Positions 24,791-25,000 of a DNA stretch of 25,000 nucleotides are shown here, piece by piece. The translations under genes were made by a program, and so were the position numbers. Every line of letters begins with the position of its first letter. Position 1 is the first letter of the stretch. Below the pieces are notes generated by a model. The model did no database searches. It saw only the letters and a list, made by a program, of their open reading frames with translations, and was not told the origin of the DNA. Source of the DNA: Armadillidium nasatum (Eukaryota > Arthropoda > Malacostraca > Isopoda > Armadillidiidae); NCBI GenBank assembly GCA_009176605.1, contig SEYY01018549.1:1-25000 (forward strand), in the 5' to 3' direction.

Positions 24791-25000
<210 letters not shown>

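Overview
The window is eukaryotic, AT-rich, repeat-dominated DNA. It has no operons, and several fragments look intron-containing. It carries hAT, Merlin and non-LTR retrotransposon sequence, fossil dsRNA-virus genes, and about 1.6 kb (roughly 6%) of pure (AT)n in 15 long tracts. An arthropod host, insect or crustacean, is the best guess, but this rests only on general element content. I see no intact host gene. Almost every coding stretch is a decayed or truncated copy.

Layout. 1-2370 is AT-rich DNA with a LINE endonuclease scrap, a 292-bp hAT-type MITE with target-site duplication, and a weak zinc-finger scrap. 2375-17125 is a compound locus of three related blocks. Block A is 2375-6430, block B is 6632-11337, and block C is 12385-13424 continued at 16746-17125. 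The blocks share an endogenised partiti-like RdRp core (A, B), a Ulp1/SENP-type SUMO-protease pseudogene (A, B), small conserved reading frames, a tRNA-like segment with a (TA)n tail (A, B), and the C-terminal part of an unidentified pseudogene (A, B, C). The longest version of that pseudogene is 11444-12888.

Block B carries an extra 1,493-bp insert (7832-9324) that looks like a nearly complete cDNA of a partiti-like capsid segment with one frame switch. Block C is interrupted by a 3.3-kb remnant of an LTR retroelement (13425-16745). It has a terminal ORF with an SGNH-hydrolase-like D-G-L-H motif, a polypurine tract, and a 2.5-kb LTR holding 54-bp and 83-bp tandem repeats.

17489-19828 is a 5'-truncated, frameshifted non-LTR retrotransposon with part of the endonuclease and a nearly complete RT, bounded by (AT)n on both sides. 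19949-22178 is featureless apart from microsatellites. 22333-22482 may be a short terminal exon.

The end of the window holds a Merlin-type family. It contains a 386-bp non-autonomous copy with 9-bp target-site duplications, a decayed 1.43-kb autonomous copy with transposase, TIRs, a probable intron and another MITE inside the intron, and the start of a second non-autonomous copy that runs off the end.

The pieces do not form a pathway. The recurring theme is juxtaposition: module borders repeatedly coincide with (AT)n tracts, and a viral RdRp, a viral capsid and a SUMO-protease gene have been duplicated together.
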